A stretch of DNA of 64,000 bases from Clostridium sp. (GTDB lineage: Bacteria > Bacillota > Clostridia > Lachnospirales > Lachnospiraceae), in assembly GCA_021770825.1 (NCBI GenBank), contig JAETQD010000009.1, positions 62,001 to 126,000 of the forward strand, written 5' to 3'. Shown here piece after piece: positions 44,149 to 52,435 of this stretch. The notes beneath the pieces are model-generated. The model was given only the letters and a program-made list of their open reading frames with translations. It had not been told where the DNA came from and made no database searches. Position 1 is the first letter of the stretch. The number at the start of each line of letters is the position of its first letter. Made by a program: the position numbers and the translations under genes.

Positions 44149-44533
44149 ACATTGCTTTCTTATTTGCTTTTGCCTGGAATTTTTCGTTCTGGATGATAAA
44201 ACGCTCGTGGCGGCCTTCGCCGATCTTTCCCTTTTCGTCATAAGCGGTTACATGGAATACCAGACGGCGGCCGTCAATCTCCGTCAGCTCGCTTTCACAC
44301 CAGACCTTCATTCCGAAGGGGGTGGGAGCATCGTGAGTGATGTTCAGCAAAGTACCAACGGTTCCGCAGCCCTCGTCCAGATGGGCGGCAACGCTCTTCC
44401 ATGCAGTCTCCTCCATAAGAGCCGTCATGGCCGGGGTGGCAAATACGTCCAGGGTTCCGCTTCCCATGGTTTTGGCGGAATTTGCCTCAGATACAACGGT
44501 TTCTTCTCTTCCTTTTATTCCAACTTCCAACAT
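44147..44533 (-). CDS. FlK-like acyl-CoA thioesterase
   Basis: 128 residues from ATG 44533, with CGGAGG upstream; the open frame runs further but across the upstream palindrome. It is a hotdog-fold protein with the pattern of fluoroacetyl-CoA thioesterase-like proteins. T and E lie in TPAMTALMEETAWKSV (about residues 33-48) and the His in LLNITHDAPTPFGMKV (about 70). RRLVFHVTAYDEKGKIGEGRHER forms the last strands. It would hydrolyse a short acyl-CoA. The physiological substrate is not deducible; fluoroacetyl-CoA is not implied. Confidence 0.83.
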   Translation of the reverse strand: MLEVGIKGREETVVSEANSAKTMGSGTLDVFATPAMTALMEETAWKSVAAHLDEGCGTVGTLLNITHDAPTPFGMKVWCESELTEIDGRRLVFHVTAYDEKGKIGEGRHERFIIQNEKFQAKANKKAM

Positions 44534-44610
44534 GACAGATACCTCCGTTTCAAAAATATGCTTTATTATAAAATACTTTACTTGGAATTGCAAGAAGGGC
44601 AGCGAGCATG

Positions 44611-44635
44611 GTATAATGTCGGTAGACATTATACC
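44611..44635. promoter_or_regulatory. Palindrome overlapping a promoter, second copy
   Basis: GTATAATGTC-GGTAG-ACATTATACC, with perfect 10-bp arms. The TATAAT (44612-44617) with TTGCAA at 44588-44593 and an 18-base spacer forms a plausible promoter for the rightward genes from 44737. The same spaced element is at 26651-26675. Confidence 0.5.
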
Positions 44636-44736
44636 TGCGCCGATTCGCGTCCGCACGAAGGGCGGACAAATTCCAAAGCGAATCGTGTGCATCCAGCGGA
44701 GCATAGCAGGAAGGACAGACTTACAGGAGGAAACCC

Positions 44737-45126
44737 ATGTTTTTTATAGGCGGAATTACCCAGGGAACAAAGGAGCTGGCATACCAGGCAGCGGCCATAA
44801 TCTGCGGCCGATGTGGAAGGTATGGCCGGTACCAGGTTTACATGACATATATGTGTCTTTCCCTGTTTTTTATTCCTGTATTGAAATGGAACCGCAGATA
44901 TTATGTGAAGACCACCTGCTGCGGTACGGTTTATGAGCTGGATCCGGAAATCGGAAAAAGACTGGCGAAGGGCGAGGACCTGGAAATAAGGCCGGAAGAG
45001 CTGACCCTCGTTTCCGAAGGCCATCAGGCCCCGGCATGGCAGATGCCGGTAAAGCGATGCCAGGTCTGCGGCTATGAGACGAAGGAAAACTTTGATTTCT
45101 GCCCCAAATGCGGAAACAGGTTTTAA
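44737..45126 (+). CDS. Zinc-ribbon membrane-associated protein, unknown function
   Basis: 129 residues from ATG 44737 after CAGGAGG. CGRCG lies near residue 23, then a short hydrophobic stretch (VYMTYMCLSLFFIPVLKW), CCG in the middle, and a C-terminal zinc ribbon CQVCGYETKENFDFCPKCG. This resembles small zinc-ribbon proteins of Clostridia with one membrane segment. No enzymatic motif is present. An MBL-fold gene follows after 10 bases. Confidence 0.65.
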   Translation: MFFIGGITQGTKELAYQAAAIICGRCGRYGRYQVYMTYMCLSLFFIPVLKWNRRYYVKTTCCGTVYELDPEIGKRLAKGEDLEIRPEELTLVSEGHQAPAWQMPVKRCQVCGYETKENFDFCPKCGNRF

Positions 45127-45136
45127 GGAGGACATC

Positions 45137-45832
45137 ATGAAAATCACATATATTCATCACAGTGCTTTTTACGTGGAGACGGAGTCAGCCTGTCTTCTGT
45201 TTGACTATTTTAAAGGAACTCTGCCGGAAATTCCGGATAACAAGCCGCTTTATATTTTTGCCAGCCACCGCCATCCGGACCATTTTGCCCCCATTGTCTT
45301 TGATGTGGCGGCCGCCCATCCTGACACAAAGATTATTTTATCTTCGGATATCTGGAGAAAGCGGGTTCCGGAGGACCAGAAGGAGAATACGGTCTTTCTG
45401 GATCCGGCGAAAACATGGGAGGACGGACTGCTTACGGTGGAGACCTTCAAATCCACCGATGAGGGAGTGGCGTTCTGGTGTCAAGTGGATGGACGCGAGA
45501 TTTATCATGCAGGAGACTTAAACCACTGGTACTGGGACGGCGAGGACGAGCAGTGGAATAAAGACATGACCGAAGCGTACCGGAAGGAAATAAAAAAGAT
45601 GCATGGGCGGACGGCTGATGTGGCTTTTCTTCCTCTGGACCCGAGGCAGGAACAATATTTTTATCTGGGGATTGATGATTTTATGAAGGAAGCGGATGCC
45701 AAAAGAATCTTCCCCATGCATTTCTGGGGAGATTACACCATGGGAGCGAGACTGAAGGCGCTGCCATGTTCTGAGCCTTACAGAGAAAAAATCGTTGAAA
45801 TTAAATGTGAAGGGGAAACCTTTGAATGTTAG
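45137..45832 (+). CDS. MBL-fold hydrolase
   Basis: 231 residues from ATG 45137 (site AAGGAGG). The metal motif FASHRHPDHF (HXHXDH, about residues 36-44), the His/Asp in YHAGDLNHWYW and the His in IFPMHFWGDY define a metallo-beta-lactamase fold. It is unrelated in detail to the UPF0173 gene at 38962. The substrate is unknown. It is probably co-transcribed with the zinc-ribbon gene before it and the VOC gene after it. Confidence 0.82.
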   Translation: MKITYIHHSAFYVETESACLLFDYFKGTLPEIPDNKPLYIFASHRHPDHFAPIVFDVAAAHPDTKIILSSDIWRKRVPEDQKENTVFLDPAKTWEDGLLTVETFKSTDEGVAFWCQVDGREIYHAGDLNHWYWDGEDEQWNKDMTEAYRKEIKKMHGRTADVAFLPLDPRQEQYFYLGIDDFMKEADAKRIFPMHFWGDYTMGARLKALPCSEPYREKIVEIKCEGETFEC

Positions 45833-45849
45833 AAAGAGAGGGAAACGCG

Positions 45850-46224
45850 ATGAAATTTCAATTTGCACACAACAATTTTAATGTCATGAATCTGGAAAAA
45901 TCCTTAAAATTCTACGAGGAAGCCTTGGGACTTAAGGAGGTACGCCGCAAGGAAGCCGAAGACGGAAGCTTTATTATCGTTTATCTTGGAGACGGGGAGA
46001 CACCCCACAAGCTGGAGCTTACATGGCTTCGTGACTGGGAAAAGGACCATTATGATCTGGGCGACAATGAGTTCCATCTGGCATTTACGGTGGATGATTT
46101 CGAGGCTGCTCATGCAAAGCATAAGGAAATGGGATGTATTTGCTTTGAAAATGAGAAAATGGGAATCTATTTTATTACGGATCCCGACGATTACTGGCTG
46201 GAGGTTGTTCCGGTGAGAAAATAA
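45850..46224 (+). CDS. VOC-family (glyoxalase I-like) protein
   Basis: 124 residues from ATG 45850 behind AGAGAGGG. The first ligand is His in FAHNNFNVMNLEKSLKFYEE, then the Glu/His in HKLELTWLRDW, the His in NEFHLAFTVDDF, and the Glu in YWLEVVPV. These sit at the usual metal positions of glyoxalase I-like lactoylglutathione lyases. The size fits a single-subunit glyoxalase I. Function as methylglyoxal detoxification is plausible but not proven. Confidence 0.8.
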   Translation: MKFQFAHNNFNVMNLEKSLKFYEEALGLKEVRRKEAEDGSFIIVYLGDGETPHKLELTWLRDWEKDHYDLGDNEFHLAFTVDDFEAAHAKHKEMGCICFENEKMGIYFITDPDDYWLEVVPVRK

Positions 46225-46251
46225 ACGGACTGAAAGGGGATATATCAAAAT

Positions 46252-47484
46252 ATGAAACATCCAGTGGCGGATATAGAGTATGCAGAATATTTGTTTGACC
46301 GGTTTTATAGTATAGGAAGCACGGAAAACGGCGGTGTTACAAGACTTGGCTACACAGAGGTGGAGGACGAGATGCATGAGGCCTTTGTGGAGCTGGGAGC
46401 AGAAAAAGGGTATAAGAGCTATACCGATGAGGTGGGAAATACCTATCTTTACAATGAGGACTGTAAGGAAGATGAGGATGGAGAATATTATCTGATTGGT
46501 TCCCACCTGGATTCTGTGGTGGAGGGCGGCCGCTATGACGGTGTCAGCGGAATCATCACAGGCCTTTTGCTGCTGGAATGGGCGAAGCGGGACGGCCTCT
46601 CCATTCCCATCCGCGTGGGAGCCATGCGCTGCGAGGAATCCAGCAACTTCGGACGCAGCACCATCGGCAGCGGACTTATAACCAAAGAGATTTATAAACA
46701 TGATATCGGAGAAGCCATGAACCGGGAGGGCGTGACCCTGCGGGAGGTCTTTAAGGAACGTGGATACAGCCTGGAACCCAGACGAATCCAGGGTGTGAAG
46801 GAGTATATCGAGCTCCATATCGAGCAGGGAAAGGTCCTGGAGGAGTACGAGGATTCTGTGGGAATCGTCCAGACCATCGCAGGTCCCAGAAGATTTTTAA
46901 TCCACATCAAGGGAAATGCGGAGCACTCCGGCGCCACACCCATGGGAATGCGTACAGACGCCCTCTGTGCGGCGGCAGAAATTGTTCTGGAGGTGGAGGA
47001 AATTGGTAAATCTGAGTCCCTGTACCAGTCGGTGGCCACAGTCGGCACCGTCAAGGTAGGCCCCAACGCCCTCAACGTGATTCCCGGAGAGGTCACATTG
47101 GGCGTGGACATGAGAGGAATCGATTCCAGCAGCCTGGACCGCATGGAAACACGGTTAAAATCTGCCTGCAAGAAGATCTGTGAAAAGCGGAAGGTGAAAT
47201 ATTACCGGGAAAAGACATCGGATATTCCGCCTATCGGCATGTCCGCGGATTTGCAGCAGAAGCTTCTGGCAGCGGCCAAAAAGCTGAGAATCCCCCACCG
47301 CTCCATGATCAGCGGCGCCGGACACGATGCCATGTCCTTTGCCAATATCTGTGAGACGGCCATGGTTTTCATTCCCTGTGCCAAAGGAATCAGTCATAAT
47401 AAAAAGGAATTTGCCACCATTGAGTCCATCTGTGATGGGGCAAAGGTGATTTATGAACACTTCAAGGAGGAAATGGAAGAATGA
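46252..47484 (+). CDS. M20-family amidohydrolase, N-carbamoyl-amino-acid hydrolase/allantoate amidohydrolase type
   Basis: 410 residues, the family length. Metal ligands are the His/Asp in GSHLDSVVEGGRYDGVSG (about residues 82-99), the Glu pair in AMRCEESSNFGRSTIGS and the His in ELHIEQGKVLEE. Dimerisation and substrate segments are EHSGATPMGMRTD and ISGAGHDAMSFA. Such enzymes split N-carbamoyl amino acids into amino acid, CO2 and ammonia. It overlaps dihydroorotase by 4 bases (ATGA), strongly suggesting coupling. N-carbamoyl-aspartate, the product of dihydroorotase run in the catabolic direction, is an attractive substrate (inference). Confidence 0.83.
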   Translation: MKHPVADIEYAEYLFDRFYSIGSTENGGVTRLGYTEVEDEMHEAFVELGAEKGYKSYTDEVGNTYLYNEDCKEDEDGEYYLIGSHLDSVVEGGRYDGVSGIITGLLLLEWAKRDGLSIPIRVGAMRCEESSNFGRSTIGSGLITKEIYKHDIGEAMNREGVTLREVFKERGYSLEPRRIQGVKEYIELHIEQGKVLEEYEDSVGIVQTIAGPRRFLIHIKGNAEHSGATPMGMRTDALCAAAEIVLEVEEIGKSESLYQSVATVGTVKVGPNALNVIPGEVTLGVDMRGIDSSSLDRMETRLKSACKKICEKRKVKYYREKTSDIPPIGMSADLQQKLLAAAKKLRIPHRSMISGAGHDAMSFANICETAMVFIPCAKGISHNKKEFATIESICDGAKVIYEHFKEEMEE

Positions 47485-48758
47485 TTTTAATTAAAGACGG
47501 ACGGATTGTGGATCCCAAACGAGGCGTGGATGATGTTCTGGACATTGTCATTGACGGCGGAAAGATTAAAAAAATCGGCAAGTATCAGAGAAGCGACGAG
47601 TATGAGAGAATCATCGAGGCAAAGGGATTTGTGGTTGGCCCGGGACTGATTGACGTTCATGTACATTTCCGTGATCCGGGGCTTACATATAAGGAAGATA
47701 TTCAGACAGGAGCCGCCGCTGCGAAAAAGGGCGGATTCACCACCGTTGTGACCATGGCCAATACAAAGCCTCCGGTAGACAGCGTGGAGACGGTGAAATA
47801 CGTTCTGGAAGAGGGAAAGAAAACGGGAATCCACGTACTCCCGGCGGCCTGCATTTCCGTGGGAATGAAGGGCCAGGAGCTGACCGATATGGATGCGTTA
47901 AAGGCAGCAGGTGCCGTAGGCTTTACAGATGATGGAATCCCGCTTATGAACCAGAAGCTGGTGCAGCAGGCCATGTTAAAGGCAAAGGAACTGAATGTTC
48001 CCTTAAGCTTCCATGAGGAAGACCCGGCATTCATCACAGAAAACGGAATCAATGCGGGAGAATCTGCAAAGAAGCTTGGAATTACCGGATCTCCGGCTCT
48101 GGCTGAGGATGCACTGGTGGCCCGCGATTGTATGCTGGCATTGCATACAGGCGCTTCCGTAAACATTCAGCATATCAGCTCCGCAAACTCCGTAAAGATG
48201 GTGAAGCTTGCCAAGGAGCTGGGGGCCAATGTGACCGCAGAGGTAACCCCCCATCACTTCTCCCTGGATGAAAGTGCCGTTCTGGAGCATGGTGCCATGG
48301 CAAAGATGAATCCGCCGTTACGTACTGTGCAGGACAGATACGGAATCATTGAAGGAATCAAAGACGGTTCCATCGACATGATCGCCACAGACCATGCACC
48401 TCACAGTGCGGAGGAAAAGGCCGTGGAGCCCATGTGGAAAGCTCCCAGCGGCATCATCGGCCTGGAGACTGCTCTTGGCCTGGCCGTGACAAAGTTAGTA
48501 CGGAAAGGCCATCTGACCATGGTTCAGTTGATGGAAAAAATGAGCCTGAATCCTGCAAAGCTTTACCATTTCGATAAGGGCTACATTGACGAGGGGGCAG
48601 ATGCAGATCTGGTGATTTTCGATGAAAATGAGAGCTGGATTGTGACCGAGGAGGAAATTGCATCAAAAGCACATAATACTCCGTTTATTGGAACAAAACT
48701 GTATGGACGTGTAAAATATACCATTTGCGGCGGAGAAATCGTATATGAGGACCAGTAA
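47481..48758 (+). CDS. pyrC: Dihydroorotase
   Basis: 425 residues, class I type. The zinc motif DVHVHFRDPGLTYKEDIQTG (about residues 58-77), then TTVVTMANTKPPVDS, the His in LSFHEEDPAF and NIQHISSANSV, and the catalytic Asp in MIATDHAPHSAEEKA are diagnostic of dihydroorotase rather than hydantoinase. It interconverts N-carbamoyl-aspartate and dihydroorotate. No other pyr biosynthetic gene is in the window. The neighbours are an M20 amidohydrolase (overlapping) and a YjjG nucleotidase (3 bases apart), so a salvage or degradative role is possible beside biosynthesis. Confidence 0.9.
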   Translation: MILIKDGRIVDPKRGVDDVLDIVIDGGKIKKIGKYQRSDEYERIIEAKGFVVGPGLIDVHVHFRDPGLTYKEDIQTGAAAAKKGGFTTVVTMANTKPPVDSVETVKYVLEEGKKTGIHVLPAACISVGMKGQELTDMDALKAAGAVGFTDDGIPLMNQKLVQQAMLKAKELNVPLSFHEEDPAFITENGINAGESAKKLGITGSPALAEDALVARDCMLALHTGASVNIQHISSANSVKMVKLAKELGANVTAEVTPHHFSLDESAVLEHGAMAKMNPPLRTVQDRYGIIEGIKDGSIDMIATDHAPHSAEEKAVEPMWKAPSGIIGLETALGLAVTKLVRKGHLTMVQLMEKMSLNPAKLYHFDKGYIDEGADADLVIFDENESWIVTEEEIASKAHNTPFIGTKLYGRVKYTICGGEIVYEDQ

Positions 48759-48761
48759 AAG

Positions 48762-49454
48762 ATGATGAAACAGTATGAGGTTCTGCTATTTGATGTGGAC
48801 GGGACATTACTGGACTTTGATAAAGCGGAAGAGCAGGGGATTGAAAGCCTGCTCTTCCGTTATAAGCTTCCGGCCACGGAAGAAAATAAAAAGAAGTACC
48901 ATGAGTTAAATAAGAAATACTGGCAGAAGCTGGAGAAAGGCGAGCTCACCAGAGACCAGGTTTTAAGCCTCAGATTTGAAGAATTTTTTGGCGATTTCGG
49001 AATTTCTGTGGACGGAACGGAAGTGGATGGGCAGTACCGGGAGGCCTTAAACCGGGGAGCCTTTCTCATAGAGGGAGTGACAGAACTTCTGGAAACCATA
49101 AAAGAACGTTATGAGCTTTATATTGTAACCAACGGAGTTGCCGAAACCCAGTATAAACGGCTGAAGGCGTCCGGGCTTGACCGGTATTTTAAAGGAATTT
49201 TTATTTCTGAGGAGGCTGGTTTTCCAAAACCGAGACCGGAATTTTTCCGGTACTGCTTTGAAAAAATGGGCCGCAGGGATGTGGAACATATGCTGATCAT
49301 CGGCGATTCCCTGACCTCTGACATCAGGGGAGGGAATGCGGTTGGAATGGATACCCTGTGGTATAATCCCCATGGCCAGAAGAATACGGCCGGGGTTTGT
49401 GTGAATTATGAAGCAGAAAGCGTGAAAGACTTAACCAGGCTATTGACAAACTAA
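48762..49454 (+). CDS. YjjG-type pyrimidine nucleotidase (HAD family)
   Basis: 230 residues from ATG 48762 (or the adjacent ATG 48765). HAD motifs are LLFDVDGTLLDFDKAEE (motif I), YIVTNGVAETQYKRL (motif II), FPKPRPEFF (Lys motif III) and IIGDSLTSDIRGG (motif IV). The LDFD start and overall pattern match YjjG/YfnB, 5'-nucleotidases for non-canonical pyrimidine nucleotides. Following dihydroorotase by 3 bases, it fits a pyrimidine-related operon. Confidence 0.83.
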   Translation: MMKQYEVLLFDVDGTLLDFDKAEEQGIESLLFRYKLPATEENKKKYHELNKKYWQKLEKGELTRDQVLSLRFEEFFGDFGISVDGTEVDGQYREALNRGAFLIEGVTELLETIKERYELYIVTNGVAETQYKRLKASGLDRYFKGIFISEEAGFPKPRPEFFRYCFEKMGRRDVEHMLIIGDSLTSDIRGGNAVGMDTLWYNPHGQKNTAGVCVNYEAESVKDLTRLLTN

Positions 49455-49471
49455 AAAAAACTATATATAAT
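49443..49471 (+). promoter_or_regulatory. Sigma-A promoter of the PucR-tailed regulator gene
   Basis: TTGACA at 49443-49448, a 17-base spacer and a perfect TATAAT at 49466-49471. It overlaps the end of the nucleotidase gene. Confidence 0.75.
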
Positions 49472-49516
49472 AAGGCTTTCTCATTGTAAAGAATCATTTT
49501 GAGGGGTGAATATTTC

Positions 49517-50341
49517 ATGAATAAAAACACAACGGATATCACATTATCGGCTTATTTTAACGACATCGTAATTGGCTATTATGAGGATGAGGAGCTGGTG
49601 AAGCAGTTTGGAAGACAGCTTGGATTTGACGTGGATATGGATATGTTCATGGCAGTTTCCTTCCAGTACCCGTCTGACATGAATGTAAAGGCAGAGGACA
49701 GAGAAAAACTGACAAAGGCTGCAGAAGCTGTAATCGGACTTTCCGAAATCAACAGAAAAGTCGGCGGAAAGCAGATTATTACCTGTGATTCCGGCGTATG
49801 CGTGATTTTAGTCACCAACGACAAAGTGGAAATGCGTGAGATTCTGGGCCATGTGAAAGAAACCGCGCTTCAGGAAGTGGAAAAGATCAGTGCAGACAGA
49901 AAAATCCGCGTTGGTATCGGTACCATCGAAGGCGGAATCAAGGGCATCAAGCACACCTACAACAATGCTCAGGATGCAGTAAAGGCCGGAGAAATTTTCA
50001 AGAAGGACCGCGTGATTCTGGAATACATGGGCATGGAAATTTACAGCAGCATCAATCAGATGGTGGTAAACTTCGGAGACCGCCTGACCAGAACCGTTTT
50101 AAGACAGCTTGGCGAGACAGAAAAACGTGTTCTTTCTAAATATTATAAGTGCAAAGAGGACATTTCCCTCACCGCAGAGCAGCTTGGAATGACCGAGGAC
50201 GAGGTGAAAAACAGCCTGAATCAGGTTAAGATCAATACAGGTCTGGATGTGAATGATACGGAAGATAATTTCAAGCTTCATTTCATCACAATTGCAAAGA
50301 AGGTTCTGGAGAACGACGAAAGAATCAGAAAGAACCGTTAA
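49517..50341 (+). CDS. Regulator with PucR/CdaR-type C-terminal helix-turn-helix
   Basis: 274 residues from ATG 49517, with GAGGGGTG before it. The middle (about 75-175) resembles the GGDEF-like domain of CdaR/PucR regulators (IRVGIGTIEGGIKGIKHTYN, AQDAVKAGEIF). The C-terminus (about 200-265) looks like the HTH_30 domain: DISLTAEQLGMTEDEVKNSL then TGLDVNDTEDNFKLHFI. The N-terminal sensory domain is short. The likely role is transcription control of sugar- or purine-type metabolism; the neighbours are the pyrimidine genes and malQ. It has a strong own promoter and terminator. Confidence 0.62.
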   Translation: MNKNTTDITLSAYFNDIVIGYYEDEELVKQFGRQLGFDVDMDMFMAVSFQYPSDMNVKAEDREKLTKAAEAVIGLSEINRKVGGKQIITCDSGVCVILVTNDKVEMREILGHVKETALQEVEKISADRKIRVGIGTIEGGIKGIKHTYNNAQDAVKAGEIFKKDRVILEYMGMEIYSSINQMVVNFGDRLTRTVLRQLGETEKRVLSKYYKCKEDISLTAEQLGMTEDEVKNSLNQVKINTGLDVNDTEDNFKLHFITIAKKVLENDERIRKNR

Positions 50342-50355
50342 GAAAATGTATTCCG

Positions 50356-50383
50356 GTGCCGCAGAGAAATCTGCGGCACTTTT
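50356..50383 (+). terminator. Intrinsic terminator after the PucR-tailed regulator
   Basis: A perfect 10-bp stem (50356-50365 with 50370-50379), loop GAAA, then TTTT. Confidence 0.8.
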
Positions 50384-50438
50384 CAAATGGCTTTTTTTAT
50401 GGTATGATAAGAAAACAATTTGCATACGAAAGGACGGG

Positions 50439-51944
50439 ATGAGTGTGAAAACCATGTTAGAACGCGGTGCCGGAATTCTGATGCCGGTTTCCAGTCTGCC
50501 GTCTCCTTATGGAATCGGTACCTTTGGAAAAGCCGCTTATGATTTTGTGGATTTTTTGAAACAGGCCCGCCAGAAATACTGGCAGGTGCTTCCGGTTGGC
50601 CCCACCAGCTATGGGGACAGCCCATACCAGTCTTTTTCTGCCTTTGCAGGGAACCCTTATTTTATTGATCTGGATACCCTTGTGAAGGAAGGACTCTTGA
50701 CCCAGGAGGAGATCAATGCCTGCTACTGGGGAGAGGACGAGACGCAGGTGGCCTATGATACGGTGTTCTGGTACCGTTTCCCGCTTTTAAAGAAAGCATA
50801 TGCCCGCAGTGAGTTTAAAGAAGAAGAGGGCTATGAAAAGTTTTGCATGGAGAGCTGGTACTGGCTCAATGACTATGCCTTTTATATGGCTTTAAAATTC
50901 CACTTTGAGAACAAGGAGTGGCTGGCATGGCCGGAGGATATCCGCTTCAGAAAGAAAGAGGCGGTGGAAAAATATAAGGAAGAGTTAAAAGATGAGATTG
51001 AATTCTGGAAATTCCTCCAGTATAAATTTTTCCAGCAGTGGAAGAAGCTGCGTGCCTATGCCAATGAGCAGGGAATTTCCATTATCGGAGATATTCCCAT
51101 TTATGTGGCACTGGACAGCTCAGACGTGTGGACCCATCCGGAGCTGTTCCTTCTGGATGAGGAAAAACTGACGCCCATTAAGGTGGCCGGTGTGCCGCCG
51201 GATGCCTTCAGCGAGACCGGACAGCTCTGGGGGAACCCCTTATACCGCTGGGATATGCAGGAAAAGACGGATTTTGCCTGGTGGAAGGAGCGCATGAGAG
51301 CTTCTGCGAGACTTTATGATGTGGTCCGCATTGATCATTTCATCGGCGTGGTCCAGTATTATACAATTCCGGCCGGAGCTGAGGACGGAAAAATCGGCGA
51401 GTGGATGAAGGGACCGGGAAAGAAGCTTACGGACGCAATTGATATGGTCATCGGCGACACAAAGATCATTGCCGAGGATTTGGGAATCGCTGTTCCGGAG
51501 GTGAAAAAGCTCCTGGAGGATACAGGATATCCCGGCATGAAGATCATTGAATTTGCCTTCAGCGGAGACCGTTTCAACGAGCACCTTCCCCATATGTACT
51601 CTCCCAACTCCGTGGTTTATGGAGGAACCCATGACAACGAGACCCTGGTGGGCTATTTTAAGCCGGAGGCCCGTCAGTGGTGGGAGCTGCAGTACATTGC
51701 TGACTATATGGGGGTTACCCATCAGCATGAAATCGTGGACCGCGTGATGTTTGCTTCCTATGGTTCTGTGGCCAGCGTGGTGATTTTCCAGGCCCAGGAT
51801 GTTTTAAAGCTGGATAACTGGGCCAGAATGAACACACCGGGAACCGTTGGGACCAACTGGCGGTGGAGAATGAGGCCCGGCGAGCTTAATAAAGGCCATG
51901 CGGAACGTCTGGCCTGGCTGGTAGATATTTTCGGTAGATTTTAG
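50439..51944 (+). CDS. malQ: 4-alpha-glucanotransferase
   Basis: 501 residues, the usual size. I chose ATG 50439 after AAAGGACGGG; GTG 50445 is an alternative. Diagnostic GH77 segments are GILMPVSSLPSPYGIGTFG at the N-terminus, DSPYQSFSAFAGNPYFIDLD, and DIPIYVALDSSDVWTHPELF. The catalytic region is DVVRIDHFIG (nucleophile Asp), IIAEDLGIAVPEV (acid Glu) and YGGTHDNETLVGYF. It disproportionates maltodextrins during glycogen or maltose use. No glycogen genes adjoin it. Confidence 0.93.
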   Translation: MSVKTMLERGAGILMPVSSLPSPYGIGTFGKAAYDFVDFLKQARQKYWQVLPVGPTSYGDSPYQSFSAFAGNPYFIDLDTLVKEGLLTQEEINACYWGEDETQVAYDTVFWYRFPLLKKAYARSEFKEEEGYEKFCMESWYWLNDYAFYMALKFHFENKEWLAWPEDIRFRKKEAVEKYKEELKDEIEFWKFLQYKFFQQWKKLRAYANEQGISIIGDIPIYVALDSSDVWTHPELFLLDEEKLTPIKVAGVPPDAFSETGQLWGNPLYRWDMQEKTDFAWWKERMRASARLYDVVRIDHFIGVVQYYTIPAGAEDGKIGEWMKGPGKKLTDAIDMVIGDTKIIAEDLGIAVPEVKKLLEDTGYPGMKIIEFAFSGDRFNEHLPHMYSPNSVVYGGTHDNETLVGYFKPEARQWWELQYIADYMGVTHQHEIVDRVMFASYGSVASVVIFQAQDVLKLDNWARMNTPGTVGTNWRWRMRPGELNKGHAERLAWLVDIFGRF

Positions 51945-51957
51945 GGAAAATTTACGA

Positions 51958-51986
51958 TTGACATGCAGGGAAAAGTGTGCTATTGT
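51958..51986 (+). promoter_or_regulatory. Sigma-A promoter of the cold-shock gene
   Basis: TTGACA at 51958-51963, a 17-base spacer and TATTGT at 51981-51986, giving a leader of about 165 bases. Confidence 0.7.
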
Positions 51987-52009
51987 TAAGACAATTCCGA
52001 TGCACTATT

Positions 52010-52078
52010 GAACTCACATGCAATTTTGTAAGTCATTTGCACGTTAAAATGAATTACAAATTCATGTGAGTTTTCTTG
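52010..52078 (+). promoter_or_regulatory. Structured leader of the cold-shock gene
   Basis: CTCACATG near 52013 pairs with CATGTGAG near 52065, and flanking AATTTTGTAA with TTACAAATT extends the stem. This makes a long hairpin in the 5' UTR, followed by TTTTCTTG. Long structured leaders are usual for csp mRNAs and can act as thermosensors. Here the shape could also act as an attenuator. Confidence 0.5.
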
Positions 52079-52159
52079 ATAAAGGACCGACAGCGATGTA
52101 GGGGGATTTATTGAAGGGCGGCAGTGCGGAACAAAATATTTTATTATGGAGGTACCAAA

Positions 52160-52372
52160 ATGAATAACGGTACAGTTAAGTGGTTCAATTCTGAAAAAGG
52201 TTATGGATTTATTTCTAACGACAACGGCGGTGACGACGTATTTGTACATTTCTCCGCAATCGTTGGCGAAGGCTTCAAGACTCTGGAAGAGGGCCAGAAG
52301 GTTACTTTCGATACAGAGCAGGATCCGAAGAACAGCAAGAAACTCCGCGCTGTTAACGTAGTTAAGCTTTAA
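52160..52372 (+). CDS. cspA: Cold-shock domain protein
   Basis: 70 residues from ATG 52160 after ATGGAGG. RNP motifs are KGYGFIS (RNP1) and DVFVHFS (RNP2), with [14 protein letters not shown] at the start, typical of CspA/CspB. It is a single-stranded nucleic acid chaperone. It is monocistronic with a strong promoter, long leader and terminator, which fits post-transcriptional control. Which csp paralogue it is cannot be told. Confidence 0.93.
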   Translation: MNNGTVKWFNSEKGYGFISNDNGGDDVFVHFSAIVGEGFKTLEEGQKVTFDTEQDPKNSKKLRAVNVVKL

Positions 52373-52396
52373 TATTCAGGCGAGACAAAATGAAAG

Positions 52397-52423
52397 GACC
52401 GTCCCGTAAGGGGCGGTCTTTTT
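52397..52423 (+). terminator. Intrinsic terminator of the cold-shock gene
   Basis: A 9-bp stem (52397-52405 with 52410-52418, one G-T), loop GTAA, then TTTTT. Confidence 0.85.
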
Positions 52424-52435
52424 AGGATAATGTAT

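Noticed and set aside
44147..44533. Fluoroacetate resistance
   Set aside because: FlK-like proteins are widespread hotdog thioesterases. Nothing here points to fluoroacetate.
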